Source of the DNA: CBDUXT01 sp965371245
GTDB taxonomy: Bacteria > Planctomycetota > Phycisphaerae > UBA1845
NCBI GenBank assembly: GCA_965371245.1
Contig: CBDUXT010000019.1
Coordinates: forward strand, 6,368-70,367
Length of the DNA: 64,000 nucleotides
Direction of reading: 5' to 3'
The first letter of the stretch is position 1; each line of letters opens with the position of its first letter. Positions 16,624-25,047 of the stretch are shown in pieces. The notes beneath the pieces were generated by a model. That model was not told the DNA's origin. It searched no databases and saw only the letters and a program-made list of their open reading frames with translations. The translations under genes and the position numbers were made by a program.

Positions 16624-17393
16624 TGGTCGAGTCCGTCCCCACGTCCGCAACCCCGGTGATCGAGCTGGTTGATCTTCACAAGGTCTATCGCGTCGGTACG
16701 GAGTTGGTCCACGCCTTGCGCGGTACCTCGCTGAAGATTCGCCGCAACGAATTCGTGGCGATCATGGGTCCATCCGGCTCCGGCAAGAGCACGATGATGA
16801 ACGTGTTGGGCTGCCTGGATATTCCCACGAGCGGGGAATATCTTCTTCGGGGACAGAATGTCGCTCAGTTGTCACAGTCGAAGCTGGCGCGCATTCGCGG
16901 CCGGCAGATCGGCTTCGTCTTTCAATCGTTTGAGCTTCTCTCGCGCACGACGGCGCTGAAAAACGTCGAGCTTCCGCTGACCTACAGCCGGGTACCGCAC
17001 CGCAAGAAACGGGCGCTCGAGGCGCTGGAGCGCGTGAGCTTGCTCGACCGCGCCCACCACCATCCCAACCAGTTGTCCGGAGGTCAAAAGCAGCGCGTCG
17101 CCATCGCGCGGGCGCTTGCCCAACAGCCGGACATCATCCTGGCCGACGAACCGACCGGGAACCTCGACAGCGTCACCGGCGAGGAGATCATGGACATCTT
17201 CGATTCGCTGCACGACGAGGGACAAACGATCATCATCGTGACGCACGAGGACCACATCGCCCAACGATGCCATCGCATCATCAAGCTGATGGACGGGCAG
17301 ATCGTGGTGGATGCACCGACGGAACGGGGCGCCGGCCGAGTGCCGCCGGCGCCGCTCGCCTCACCGGATCCTGCGGGGGTCGCCTCGTCATGA
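16623..17393 (+). CDS. ABC transporter ATP-binding protein, MacB/LolD-like
   Basis: 256 residues. It powers the transporter encoded with its neighbours. Walker A is GPSGSGKS (49-56), the Q-loop FVFQSFELLSRTTALKNVEL, the signature LSGGQKQRVAIARAL (151-165), Walker B IILADEPTGNLDS (171-183) and the switch IIIVTHEDHIAQRC. The NVELPLTYSRVPHRKKR spacing and DEPTGNLDS are typical of the MacB/LolD/FtsE branch, which couples to FtsX-fold permeases. It starts at an ATG overlapping the adaptor stop and ends in an ATGA overlap with the permease gene, so the three are almost certainly made together. Confidence 0.92.
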   Translation: MVESVPTSATPVIELVDLHKVYRVGTELVHALRGTSLKIRRNEFVAIMGPSGSGKSTMMNVLGCLDIPTSGEYLLRGQNVAQLSQSKLARIRGRQIGFVFQSFELLSRTTALKNVELPLTYSRVPHRKKRALEALERVSLLDRAHHHPNQLSGGQKQRVAIARALAQQPDIILADEPTGNLDSVTGEEIMDIFDSLHDEGQTIIIVTHEDHIAQRCHRIIKLMDGQIVVDAPTERGAGRVPPAPLASPDPAGVASS

Positions 17394-18658
17394 CCGCTCT
17401 GCGTGGCATTGTCGGCGTCGTCCTGTTCGTGCCGAATCAGATCACCGCGCTGGCGATCAACGTGGTCACGGCCTTCGTGCAGATTTGGGCCAACAAGGTT
17501 CGATCGCTGCTGACGGTCCTGGGGATTATCATCGCCGTCACGTCGATTATCACCGTGGTTTCCTTCGTACAGGGTTTCGGCGACTACGTGACCGATTTTC
17601 TTCGCGGTTTGGGCACGAATCTGATGGTGGTCTATCCAGAGCGCGTTCGCGGACCTCGGGGCGAGTTCCTGCGCCGCGCCGAGATGAACGTTGAGGATGT
17701 CGGCGCGGTCGATATCTATGCCTCCGCGGTCAAGCGCACCGCTCCGCGGATCGAGGCGCGGGCGACGATTGAGTATGGGCGGCAGCAACTCACCGGTGTG
17801 CGTCTGATGTGCTCAAGCGAACTCTTCCAGCCGATCCGCAATTTCTATGTCGATAAGGGGCGCTTTTTCGGCGCAATGGACGTGGAGAACGCCTCGCCGG
17901 TGTGCGTGGTGGGGCGGGAGATTCTTCGCAAGCTGGAGTGTGATGAGGGCGTTGTCGGTGATTACATCCACATCGACGGGCAGCGGTTCCAGGTGATCGG
18001 GCTGCTCGAGTCCAAGGGTAGCTTCATGGGCGAGAATCAGGATGAACTCACCATCATTCCCTGGACGGTCGGCTTGAAGATGTATCCCTACGCCAAGAAC
18101 TATATGGCGTTTTTCGTCGAGGCGGATGGCGAGGAGCAGATTCCCGAGGCCGAGGGCCAGATTGCGCGCATCTTGCGACAGCGCCATGGCACCAAGCCGG
18201 GCCAGCAGAACGATTTCGGCATCTTCAAGCAGGACCAAATCCTGCAGGAATTCGGCAAGATGAAGTTGGTCGCCACGAGTGTGCTCTCGGGGATTGTCAG
18301 TATCTCGCTGCTGGTCGGGGGCATCGGCATCATGAACGTCATGCTGGTGTCGGTGACCGAGCGGACGCGCGAGATCGGCCTGAGAAAGAGCGTCGGTGCC
18401 CGCCGGCGCGACATCCTCTTGCAGTTTCTCACCGAGGCCGTGGTGCTCAGCACGGTGGGCGGGCTGATCGGCATCGCCTTTGGTTATGGAATTGGATTTA
18501 TGGCCTCGATGCATCCGGACATGGTGACCGTGAAGGTTCCGCTTTGGTCGGTGGCGCTGGCGCTGGGTTTTTCGGCCAGCGTGGGGATCTTCTTCGGCAT
18601 CGTCCCGGCGTTCAAGGCCGCGATCGTTCATCCCATCGATGCCTTGCGGCACGAGTAG
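17390..18658 (+). CDS. MacB-like ABC permease, FtsX fold
   Basis: 422 residues. The start is the ATG in the ATGA overlap with the ATPase gene; the frame is open further upstream inside that gene but is not used. The first membrane helix is RSLLTVLGIIIAVTSIITVV (about 39-58). A large periplasmic MacB_PCD-like domain runs from about 65 to 280. The FtsX domain follows with VSISLLVGGIGIMNVMLVSV, TERTREIGLRKSVGARRRDI, LTEAVVLSTVGGLIGIAFGY and a last helix at FSASVGIFFGIVPAFKAAIV. With the adaptor and ATPase it forms a tripartite exporter; substrate unknown (MacAB relatives move macrolides, peptides or lipids). Confidence 0.92.
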   Translation: MTALRGIVGVVLFVPNQITALAINVVTAFVQIWANKVRSLLTVLGIIIAVTSIITVVSFVQGFGDYVTDFLRGLGTNLMVVYPERVRGPRGEFLRRAEMNVEDVGAVDIYASAVKRTAPRIEARATIEYGRQQLTGVRLMCSSELFQPIRNFYVDKGRFFGAMDVENASPVCVVGREILRKLECDEGVVGDYIHIDGQRFQVIGLLESKGSFMGENQDELTIIPWTVGLKMYPYAKNYMAFFVEADGEEQIPEAEGQIARILRQRHGTKPGQQNDFGIFKQDQILQEFGKMKLVATSVLSGIVSISLLVGGIGIMNVMLVSVTERTREIGLRKSVGARRRDILLQFLTEAVVLSTVGGLIGIAFGYGIGFMASMHPDMVTVKVPLWSVALALGFSASVGIFFGIVPAFKAAIVHPIDALRHE

Positions 18659-18684
18659 GTCGTTTGTCGGATTGGGCAACGCGA

Positions 18685-18711
18685 GTAGGGTGCGTCCCGG
18701 ACGCACCCTAC
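18685..18711. repeat. REP-like palindrome, GTAGGGTGCGTCC family
   Basis: Two 13-base arms, GTAGGGTGCGTCC and GGACGCACCCTAC, flank one base. It lies between the convergent permease and pyrE genes and could terminate both. A near copy is at 22084-22107. Confidence 0.75.
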
Positions 18712-18715
18712 GCAG

Positions 18716-19240
18716 TCAGCTCCCGATGCCCAGGTCGGCCTTGGTGAACAGTGAATCGAAAACGAACCCCGCGCCTTCGATGTTCTCCCGCGCTCCCTCC
18801 TGACGGTCGATGACGCAAACGATTCGCTCCACCTTCGCGCCGATGCCCTGGATCAGCTTGGCCGCCTCGAGCACCTGACCGCCGGTGGTGGCGATGTCCT
18901 CGACCACCAGCACGCGATCGGCATCGGTCATCTTTCCCTCGAACGGTTTCGAGGTGCCGTACTCTTTCTTCGCGTTGCGGATAATGACGAACGGCTTGCC
19001 CGAGACCATCGAGGCGGCCGCCGCCAGCGAGACGCCGCCCAGCTCGGCCCCGGCGATGAGCGTGGTGGCGCCGCCCACGTACCCGGCGAACATCTCGCCG
19101 AGTGCCTTGAGGATGTCAGGCTGGGTCTCGAAGAGGTACTTGTCGAGGTAGTATTTGCTCTTGCGCCCGGAGCGCAGCGTAAAATCACCTTCGAGGTAGG
19201 CCGCGGCTCGGATGCGCTTCGCTAGTTCGTTTCGTTCCAT
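18716..19240 (-). CDS. pyrE: Orotate phosphoribosyltransferase
   Basis: 174 residues, within the family range (about 170-215). It transfers ribose-5-phosphate from PRPP to orotate, giving OMP in pyrimidine synthesis. FTLRSGRKSKYYLDK (20-34) is the orotate-binding loop region, GAELGGVSLA (64-73) lines the site, IIRNAKKEYGTS carries catalytic lysines, and RVLVVEDIATTGGQVLEAA (109-127) is the PRPP-binding loop with the acidic pair. purB lies 242 bases upstream on the same strand, so the purine and pyrimidine genes may share a transcript, although repeat-like DNA separates them. Confidence 0.93.
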   Translation of the reverse strand: MERNELAKRIRAAAYLEGDFTLRSGRKSKYYLDKYLFETQPDILKALGEMFAGYVGGATTLIAGAELGGVSLAAAASMVSGKPFVIIRNAKKEYGTSKPFEGKMTDADRVLVVEDIATTGGQVLEAAKLIQGIGAKVERIVCVIDRQEGARENIEGAGFVFDSLFTKADLGIGS

Positions 19241-19350
19241 GGCTTCATCCTTGGGAGTCGGGCAGTCATCGACCCGCTCACTGAGAGTGTTTGGAAGCAG
19301 TCCTCTTTCGATTCACGCCGGTCGCGAAGTGGTGTGACCTTCCCGAAAAA

Positions 19351-19379
19351 ACCGCTCCCTGACGGTCGCGGCTCGGATG
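19351..19379. repeat. Short dispersed GC-rich motif
   Basis: This segment, including CCCTGACGGTCGCGGCTCGG, matches 1550-1577 with four differences in 28 bases. It lies between purB and pyrE. Likely a degenerate member of a dispersed intergenic repeat family. Confidence 0.4.
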
Positions 19380-19482
19380 GAAGAACGCGCTTCCGAACAA
19401 CTCGAACCGAGCACGCTCTTGAACCACTCGTTGAACCGCGGGTGTCTGCCCCCGCGGGGATTCTTGTCCATGCCCCACGCGA

Positions 19483-20913
19483 TCAAACCGACAGCTCACT
19501 TTCCGCCGCCAACGACTTTCGGTATCGGCGACGGATGGGCGTTACGAACTCTTTGACAAACTCGTCCACCTGCTGCGGCGCGCGGCCGACGTACCGCCGG
19601 GCGTCGGTGGCCGTCTTGAGGTTGATGCCGGCAAACGCGGCGTCGCCCGCAAGACGGTCCAGCAGGTCGTTGTCTTTTCCCTCGATCTTGACCCGTGCGC
19701 CGGCCGCTTGGGCGTGTTGGCGAATCCGTTCGTGAAGCGCCTGGCGATCCCCGCCGGCCGCGGTAGCCGCCATGAGGATGTTCTCGCTGGCCATGAACGG
19801 CAACTCGGCGCTGAGATGGGCCTCGATCACCTTGGGATAGACCACCAGGCCGGTCGCCACGTTGGTTACCAGACGGAGCATGCCATCGGTAGCCAGGAAC
19901 GCCTCCGGGATGGTGATCCGTTTGTTGGATGAGTCATCCAGGGTGCGTTCGAACCACTGCTCGGCCGCCGTTTGTAGCGGCGACTGCACGAGCGAGAGCA
20001 CGAACCTCGCCAGCCCCGTCGCTCGCTCGCAGCGCATGGGGTTGCGCTTGTAGGGCATCGCGCTGGACCCTACCTGTTTCTTCTCGAATGGCTCCTCCAT
20101 CTCCTTGAGGTTCGCCAGCAGACGCACGTCGTTGGCGAACTTGTGCACGCTGGCTGCGACGCCGCCGAGTGCGGACACCACCTGTGCATCGACCTTGCGC
20201 GAGTAGGTCTGCCCGGTGATTGGCTCAACGCGGTTAAAAGCGAGCTGCCTGGCGACGTCCGCCTCCAGCTTGCGGACCTTGGCGTGGTTCCCGCCGAGCA
20301 ACGACAGGAAGCTTGCCTGGGTGCCGGTCGTACCCTTCACGCCGCGAAATCGCAGTTCGCCCAGCCGGTGTTCGAGGTCGTCCAGGTCACGGACGAAGTC
20401 GTAGCACCACAGCGCCGCCCGCTTACCCACCGTGGTGACCTGAGCCGGCTGATAGTGTGTGTAGCCCAGCGTCGGAAGACTCCGGTGCTTCTTGGCGAAG
20501 CGAGCCAGCGCGTCGATCGCGCCGCCGAGCCATTCGGCGATTCGATGGAGCGCTTCGCGCATGATGATCAGGTCGGCATTATCAACAATGAACGCGCTGG
20601 TGGCGCCCAGGTGCAGGATTCCGCGGGCGTTGGGTGCGACATCGCCCCAGGCGTGCAGATGGGCCATGACGTCGTGCCGGAGGCGCTTTTCGTGTCGGGC
20701 GGCCGCCGCGAAGTCGATCGTGTCGAGTGTGCGTTTCAGCGCGTTGATCTGGCGCGCCGTGATGTTCAGTCCCGCCCGCCGCTGGGCCTCAGCCAGCGCC
20801 AGCCACAGCCTGCGCCAGGTGACGATGCGATGGCGCGGAGAGAACAGTTCGCTCATCGCCGTCGATGCATACCGTGTGACAAGCGGAGATTCGTACGTGT
20901 CGTGCCTGGCCAT
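19483..20913 (-). CDS. purB: Adenylosuccinate lyase
   Basis: 476 residues in the fumarase/aspartase superfamily. It removes fumarate from SAICAR and from adenylosuccinate, acting twice in purine synthesis. Markers are SPLVTRYAS at the N-terminus, RHDVMAHLHAWGD (catalytic region 1), HLGATSAFIVDNADL, GYTHYQPAQVTTVGKR with the catalytic histidine, GVKGTTGTQASF, and the superfamily signature GSSAMPYKRNPMRCERA in the mobile serine loop. The sequence is closer in style to the longer eukaryote-like PurB group than to the 430-residue Bacillus type. The start is the ATG at 20913; a TTG precedes it. No strong ribosome binding site is seen. Confidence 0.93.
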   Translation of the reverse strand: MARHDTYESPLVTRYASTAMSELFSPRHRIVTWRRLWLALAEAQRRAGLNITARQINALKRTLDTIDFAAAARHEKRLRHDVMAHLHAWGDVAPNARGILHLGATSAFIVDNADLIIMREALHRIAEWLGGAIDALARFAKKHRSLPTLGYTHYQPAQVTTVGKRAALWCYDFVRDLDDLEHRLGELRFRGVKGTTGTQASFLSLLGGNHAKVRKLEADVARQLAFNRVEPITGQTYSRKVDAQVVSALGGVAASVHKFANDVRLLANLKEMEEPFEKKQVGSSAMPYKRNPMRCERATGLARFVLSLVQSPLQTAAEQWFERTLDDSSNKRITIPEAFLATDGMLRLVTNVATGLVVYPKVIEAHLSAELPFMASENILMAATAAGGDRQALHERIRQHAQAAGARVKIEGKDNDLLDRLAGDAAFAGINLKTATDARRYVGRAPQQVDEFVKEFVTPIRRRYRKSLAAESELSV

Positions 20914-21098
20914 CAATTCCGTCGGCTGCGTTCTTAAGCAGGGGCTGACCGCCGGCCCCCGTTGAGGTTAAGGTATTGTACTCAATTGACGCTGTCGGGC
21001 TAGAGCCGTCGAAGGGCACGGTCCCGTGGCTTGAGCGCTTGTCCATCGGGCGCGGACGCATTGCGCATTGCGTGATGCGCTCGGAAAGGGAGTAGGCC

Positions 21099-21785
21099 AT
21101 GTGTCTTCACGTGAAGCGAGCTGTACCAGTGATGTCGTTTGGATGGTTGTTGCCGGCGTTGCTGGTCGTCGGATGTACGGTCCCCGCGTCGCAGACGCCG
21201 GACCCGGACGCGACGATGGACCCCGACCCGGTGGACGAACTCCGTCCGCGGGTACTCATCGAGACCAACCTGGGCAACATCACGATCGAGCTGAATCGTG
21301 AGGCCGCGCCGCTGCACACCGAAAACTTCCTCGCCTACGTCGATGAGGGCTTCTACGACGGTGTTCTTTTTCACAGGGTGGTGTGCTCGCCGAACGTCGT
21401 AACGGGTGGGTGCGATCCGTTCGTCATCCAAGGGGGTGGCATCGTTCGCACGGACGGACAACTGACGTTGAAGCCGCCGACGCGCGACCCGGTCATGTCT
21501 GAAGCCGGCAACGGATTGAGCAACGCAACCGTAAACTCCGTGTCGCTGGCGCTTTCCGGAAGTGATGTCAACTCCGGAACCTCGCAGTTTTTCATCAACC
21601 TTCGGGACAACAGCTTCCTCGACGACGCGGGCTTCACCGTCTTCGGGCAGGTGATTTCGGGGATGGATATCCTGGACGCGATGCTCGACGTCCAGACGCA
21701 ACTCAACCTCTTTGCCCCGCCGGGTGAAGCGTCGCTTCCAGTTGAAGACATCGTGATGCAGCGCGTCGCCCGGGTCGCCCCCTGA
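21099..21785 (+). CDS. Exported cyclophilin-type peptidyl-prolyl isomerase lipoprotein
   Basis: 228 residues. A signal peptide ending LLPALLVVGC places a lipidated cysteine at about residue 26, followed by a Pro/Asp-rich linker. The cyclophilin domain fills the rest: VLIETNLGNITIELNREAAP, HTENFLAYVDEGFYDGVLFH, the active-site region FHRVV, PFVIQGGG, and SGTSQFFINLRDNSFLDDAG with FTVFGQVISGMDILD. It should speed proline isomerisation in folding of exported proteins. An insertion of about ten residues (CSPNVVTGGCDP) after FHRVV carries two cysteines that could form a disulfide. GGAAAGGGAG precedes the ATG. It is divergent from purB. Confidence 0.88.
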   Translation: MCLHVKRAVPVMSFGWLLPALLVVGCTVPASQTPDPDATMDPDPVDELRPRVLIETNLGNITIELNREAAPLHTENFLAYVDEGFYDGVLFHRVVCSPNVVTGGCDPFVIQGGGIVRTDGQLTLKPPTRDPVMSEAGNGLSNATVNSVSLALSGSDVNSGTSQFFINLRDNSFLDDAGFTVFGQVISGMDILDAMLDVQTQLNLFAPPGEASLPVEDIVMQRVARVAP

Positions 21786-21812
21786 CGCCTCCGGGGGGAC
21801 GAATCCGTCGAA

Positions 21813-21882
21813 TCAGAGCCGCAGGCGCCAGCCTGCGGACCGCGGCGCCGGGATGTCAACGGGCTCGCGCCCGGTTCTCTGA
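21813..21882. repeat. Composite TCAGAGC-bounded element
   Basis: It starts TCAGAGCCGCAGGCGCCAGC at 21813 and ends TTCTCTGA at 21882, with the hairpins GCAGGCGCCAGCCTGC and CGGGCTCGCGCCCG. Its outer parts match the element at 5522-5627 almost base for base. Confidence 0.7.
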
Positions 21883-21894
21883 GTAGCAAGAAGG

Positions 21895-22073
21895 GGGTGC
21901 ATGACCGAATCGGCGGGCAGTTTTCAGAGCACGGGGCGCGAGCCCCGTGACCGGTCTGGTATCGTAGAAGCCCCATGCTTGTTCACATCGTGTCCGAGGG
22001 CTTGCGCCCACGGCTCTGACCCGGCGTGCCGCCCTCAAGATGGCCTTGCACGCCCCGCCAAGACTGTCACACG
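21895..22073. repeat. About 180-base intergenic repeat, copy 2, with nested TCAGAGC element
   Basis: The second copy of the block at 13999-14200. The nested element runs from TCAGAGC (21924-21930) to GCTCTGA (22013-22019) with inner hairpins ACGGGGCGCGAGCCCCGT and GGGCTTGCGCCC. It lies 110 bases after the cyclophilin gene. Confidence 0.75.
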
Positions 22074-22083
22074 CCCGCAAGAA

Positions 22084-22107
22084 GGTGCGTCCGGGACGCA
22101 CCCTACC
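22084..22107. repeat. REP-like palindrome, second GGTGCGTCC copy
   Basis: GGTGCGTCC and GGACGCACC pair around a single-base centre, as in 18685-18711. It lies about 110 bases before prfB. Confidence 0.65.
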
Positions 22108-22220
22108 GGGCAGTCGCCAAGCGGCGTACAATGATAGAGTGCATGGCTGGACGCGGGGTGGTCGATGTTGTGGACGTCAATCGACCCGTGTGGCGAAAAC
22201 GAACCTAGAGCGACTCCGAC

Positions 22221-23334
22221 ATGAAGTACGAAGCCCCCAGCGCAACCCTTCAAGACCTTACCGCCCGAATCATCGCCATTCGGGACTCTCTTTGACTTTC
22301 CGACCAAGGTGGCGGCCCTCGAAGCGGTCGAGGGCGAGATGGCCGCCTCCAACTTCTGGGATAACCCCGAGGCCGCCCAGCAAACCGTCGGTCGATTCAA
22401 GGCCTTAAAGGCCGTCGTCGATCCCGTGCGCAGTGCGCTCACCCGGCGCGACGACCTGGGGGCCATGCTCGAGCTGCTTGCCGACGAGGACGACCCCGAG
22501 GTCAGCGCCGAGGTGGATGAGGGGCTCACCAAGATGGTCGCCGAGGTGGAGCGGATCGAGCTGTTGACCCTTCTGTCGGGTCCCAACGACGCGCGCAACT
22601 GTTTCTTCAACATCCAGGCGGGTACCGGCGGGGCCGACGCCTGCGACTGGGCCGAGATGCTTCTGCGGCTCTACCTTCGCTACTTCGAGCGTGGCGGTTA
22701 CGACGTGGAGGAGTTGGCCCTGCGGCACGGCGAGGAGGCCGGCATCCAGTCGTGCAGCCTGCTGGTCAAAGGGCCCCACGCCTTCGGCTACCTCTCGTGC
22801 GAAACGGGCGTTCACCGCCTGGTTCGCATCTCGCCGTTCAGCGCACAGGGCAAGCGCGAGACGAGCTTTGCCTCGGTGGATGTCCAGCCGGAGATGGAGG
22901 ACATCGATATCGAGATCGACTGGGACGTCGAGGTGCGCGAGGACACCTACCGAGCCAGCGGCAAAGGCGGCCAGCACGTCAACAAGACTTCGTCGGCCGT
23001 CAGGCTGACCCACCTGGAAACAAGCATCGTTGCGCAGTGTCAGAGTGAACGATCACAGCACAAAAACCGTGCCACCGCGCGGCGCATGCTGCTGTCGCGT
23101 CTCTATCAGGTGGAGCAGGCCAAGCGCGACAGCGAACTGTCGAAGCTCTACAGCGAAAAGGGTCAGATCGGCTGGGGTAACTCGATCCGCAGCTATTTCC
23201 TCTACCCCGAGCAGCGAGTCAAGGACGCGCGAACCGGCGAAACCACGGCCGACACCCAGGGCGTGCTCGATGGAGATATCCAACGCTTCCTTGACGCGGA
23301 GCTTCGGCGGCGGACCGCGGCGCGGCATAAGTAG
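22221..23334 (+). CDS. prfB: Peptide chain release factor 2, programmed +1 frameshift
   Basis: The gene is in two frames. From the ATG at 22221, 24 codons (MKYEAPSATLQDLTARIIAI, then RDSL) end in TGA at 22293-22295. CTT (22290-22292) followed by TGAC is the classic prfB slip site: a +1 shift reads GAC and continues as DFPTKVAALEAVEGEMAASN. A CGGGAC at the position of the E. coli internal Shine-Dalgarno is a partial match. The full product is about 370 residues, normal for RF2. It has the stop-codon-reading SPF in RISPFSAQGKRETSFASV and the catalytic GGQ in SGKGGQHVNKTSSAVRLTH. It releases peptides at UGA and UAA, and the shift makes synthesis depend on RF2 level. Confidence 0.96.
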
Positions 23335-23425
23335 CCGGCGTTTTTGCGGCCTGTCGATCGCGCCGCTATGATCTTGCGGTCGCCGGCCCCCTGTAGCGGT
23401 CGGCCTTAGCGCTCCACGACGGCGA

Positions 23426-23833
23426 GTGACCCTTGTGACATTGGACGAATGCCAGGAATTGCCGAATCAATCCCGGTGGACGCGGCAGCGAGCATCAAAG
23501 CTGTTGGTCGTGGGGGCGCTCCTCTCTGGAGGAACGCTCTGCGGAACCGTGTTCCTTGCGGTGGGTGCGTCGTTCACCGCGGGCGGCCTGCCCGTGCCGC
23601 CGTATTGGCTTCAACTGGTGCTGATCAGCACGGTGCTTCTCGCCTTTTTCGTGGGGGTCGCCCTGCTGTTCGCCGGGCTGGTCGGCTGCGCACTGTTGCC
23701 CTGCGCCCAGCGCGATCGGGAGGGCGCCTGTTCAACATGCGGCTACGACCTTCGAGGCCTGCCGGACCCGCGTTGTCCGGAATGTGGCACCGAATGCAGC
23801 CGCGCCGACCTGGAGGCCGCGGGGCAGCACTAG
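23426..23833 (+). CDS. Small membrane protein with C-terminal zinc ribbon
   Basis: 135 residues. After a polar N-terminus come two membrane helices (SKLLVVGALLSGGTLCGTVF and QLVLISTVLLAFFVGVALLF). The C-terminus holds two CXXC pairs: CSTCGYDLRGLPDPRCPECG (about 103-122), a rubredoxin-like zinc ribbon. The CGYDLRG...CPECG motif at the end of small membrane proteins is very common in planctomycetes; its role is unknown. The start is a GTG at 23426 with another at 23435. A zinc site facing the cytoplasm is likely from the positive charges around the helices. No operon partner is apparent. Confidence 0.75.
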   Translation: MTLVTLDECQELPNQSRWTRQRASKLLVVGALLSGGTLCGTVFLAVGASFTAGGLPVPPYWLQLVLISTVLLAFFVGVALLFAGLVGCALLPCAQRDREGACSTCGYDLRGLPDPRCPECGTECSRADLEAAGQH

Positions 23834-23853
23834 TGCATCGTCACGCGTAAACT

Positions 23854-23959
23854 TGCGGGTTGGGTGGCCCGTGGCTTTAGCCGTGGGGGACGCGAATCCG
23901 GAGACCATTCGAGTCCCCCACCTCTAAAGAGGTGGGCCACCCACCGAGCAAACCCGCAG
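23854..23959. repeat. Composite palindromic element, GGTGGCCC family
   Basis: The left half has TTGCGGGTT, GGGTGGCCC and the hairpin CCGTGGCTTTAGCCGTGG; the right half has GTCCCCCACCTCTAAAGAGG, GGGCCACCC and AACCCGC. The outer motifs are inverted copies, so the element folds into a long doublet hairpin. Left and right hairpins differ, as in REPINs. It lies between the convergent zinc-ribbon and LuxR-type genes; the rest of 23834-24138 has no gene. Confidence 0.7.
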
Positions 23960-24009
23960 ATTCAAGGTTGACCAGATACTAGTAGCGCGCACGCCGCCTG
24001 TCGTTTAGC

Positions 24010-24033
24010 AAAATCCCATCCAAAGGTGGGATT
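24010..24033 (-). terminator. Candidate terminator for the LuxR-type gene
   Basis: Read on the minus strand, AATCCCA pairs with TGGGATT across eight bases and is followed by TT. It is 105 bases after the stop. The short U-tract makes it weak. Confidence 0.3.
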
Positions 24034-24138
24034 GCGGCCGGGCACTTCGCACCCGTACCATGTCTTCCGAAGTCGCGGCCCCGACCAGGCGTGTGAAACG
24101 ACGCCAACGCGGTGACCGCGAACGCAAAGGCCTACGGC

Positions 24139-24558
24139 TCAAGTACCGCCCTGGACGGCGGCCGCGACGGCCGCTCGGTTGGGCAGATCCGTCTTCACCA
24201 GGATGCGATGCATGTGGTCTTTGACCGTCGGGAGTGAGATGAAAAGCCGTTTGGCGATCTGCTTGTTGCTCAGCCCTTCCGCCACCAGGGCCGCCACTTC
24301 GCGCTCGCGCTTGGAAAGCACGACCAGGCAGGGAGCCTCCCGCCGCTCGGCGGGCATGCGAAGCACCACCATCGGAGCGCCCAGGGCTTCGGTCGCCTGG
24401 AAGTCCACCGTGACGCCGGCATCGAGTTGTACGTCGCGAGCCAACTCGACCAGCTTTTCTATCGGTACGGCTCGGCCGTTGCCGTCGTGCATTGATTGGA
24501 CCAAGGCGCGGAGCCGCGCAAGGGTGGTCGAATCGAGCGTAGGAAAATGTCCGGGCAT
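24139..24558 (-). CDS. LuxR/NarL-type HTH transcriptional regulator
   Basis: 139 residues from the ATG at 24558. The N-terminal 80 residues have no recognisable receiver domain (no phospho-acceptor Asp pattern) and may bind a ligand or simply dimerise. Residues about 81-135 are a GerE/LuxR DNA-binding domain: VVLSKREREVAALVAEGLSN and KQIAKRLFISLPTVKDHMHR with ILVKTDLPNRAAVAAAV. The gene is divergent from the SnoaL-like gene, with only 44 bases between starts, so it probably controls that gene and itself from one operator region. A TTG at 24600 is also in frame but would overlap that region. Confidence 0.8.
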   Translation of the reverse strand: MPGHFPTLDSTTLARLRALVQSMHDGNGRAVPIEKLVELARDVQLDAGVTVDFQATEALGAPMVVLRMPAERREAPCLVVLSKREREVAALVAEGLSNKQIAKRLFISLPTVKDHMHRILVKTDLPNRAAVAAAVQGGT

Positions 24559-24602
24559 TGGCAGCGTTTCCAATGCCCATCTTACCAGAAAGGAACACAA
24601 CC

Positions 24603-24992
24603 ATGCCAGTGAGTGAACAGGACCGAAGCGTCGTGGAAGCGATGTTCAAGGCGATGCAGGCGGGGGCGTCCGGTGAACGGGACATGATGGCCCTCTTTTC
24701 CGACGACGCCGTTTTTATCGAACCCTTTACCGGAACGCCCATTACGCACACGGGCAAGTCGGCCATCCGCGAGAGCTTCCTCGGCATGTGGAAGGAACCG
24801 GCTCCCGACCTCAAGCTGATGGTCGATCGCGTCGATCTCGACGGCGACCACATCCGGGCGGACTGGACATGCACGTCGCCGGTCTTCCCGAGCCCGATGC
24901 GCGGGCACGATCTGTTCACGATCGCCGACGGCAAGATCACCCGGCTCGAGATCATCGTCACCGACATGCCGCCGATGGGTCCGCCGCGGTAG
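24603..24992 (+). CDS. SnoaL-like (NTF2-fold) protein
   Basis: 129 residues with the cone-shaped NTF2/SnoaL pattern: an N-terminal helix pair (DRSVVEAMFKAMQAGASGER), MMALFSDDAVFIEPFTG, HTGKSAIRESFLGMWKEPAP, then strands LKLMVDRVDLDGDHIRADWT and DLFTIADGKITRLEIIVTDM. Such proteins are small isomerase-like enzymes or ligand-binding proteins; no substrate can be named. AAAGGAAC precedes the ATG. The exported beta-barrel gene follows 55 bases downstream with its own AGGAGG, so the two may form an operon controlled by the divergent LuxR-type regulator. Confidence 0.8.
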   Translation: MPVSEQDRSVVEAMFKAMQAGASGERDMMALFSDDAVFIEPFTGTPITHTGKSAIRESFLGMWKEPAPDLKLMVDRVDLDGDHIRADWTCTSPVFPSPMRGHDLFTIADGKITRLEIIVTDMPPMGPPR

Positions 24993-25047
24993 GGGGCTAC
25001 TGGGTTCTTTGGCGAACTGGATACGATCGATTGCCAGGAGGAACATC

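Larger units (their letters stand above)
21786..22220. other. Gap filled by three repeats, before prfB
   Basis: The elements at 21813-21882, 21895-22073 and 22084-22107 occupy most of this interval. The remaining bases 22108-22220 lead into prfB and include a TACAAT near 22129 that could be a -10 element without a clear -35. No gene is seen. Confidence 0.4.
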
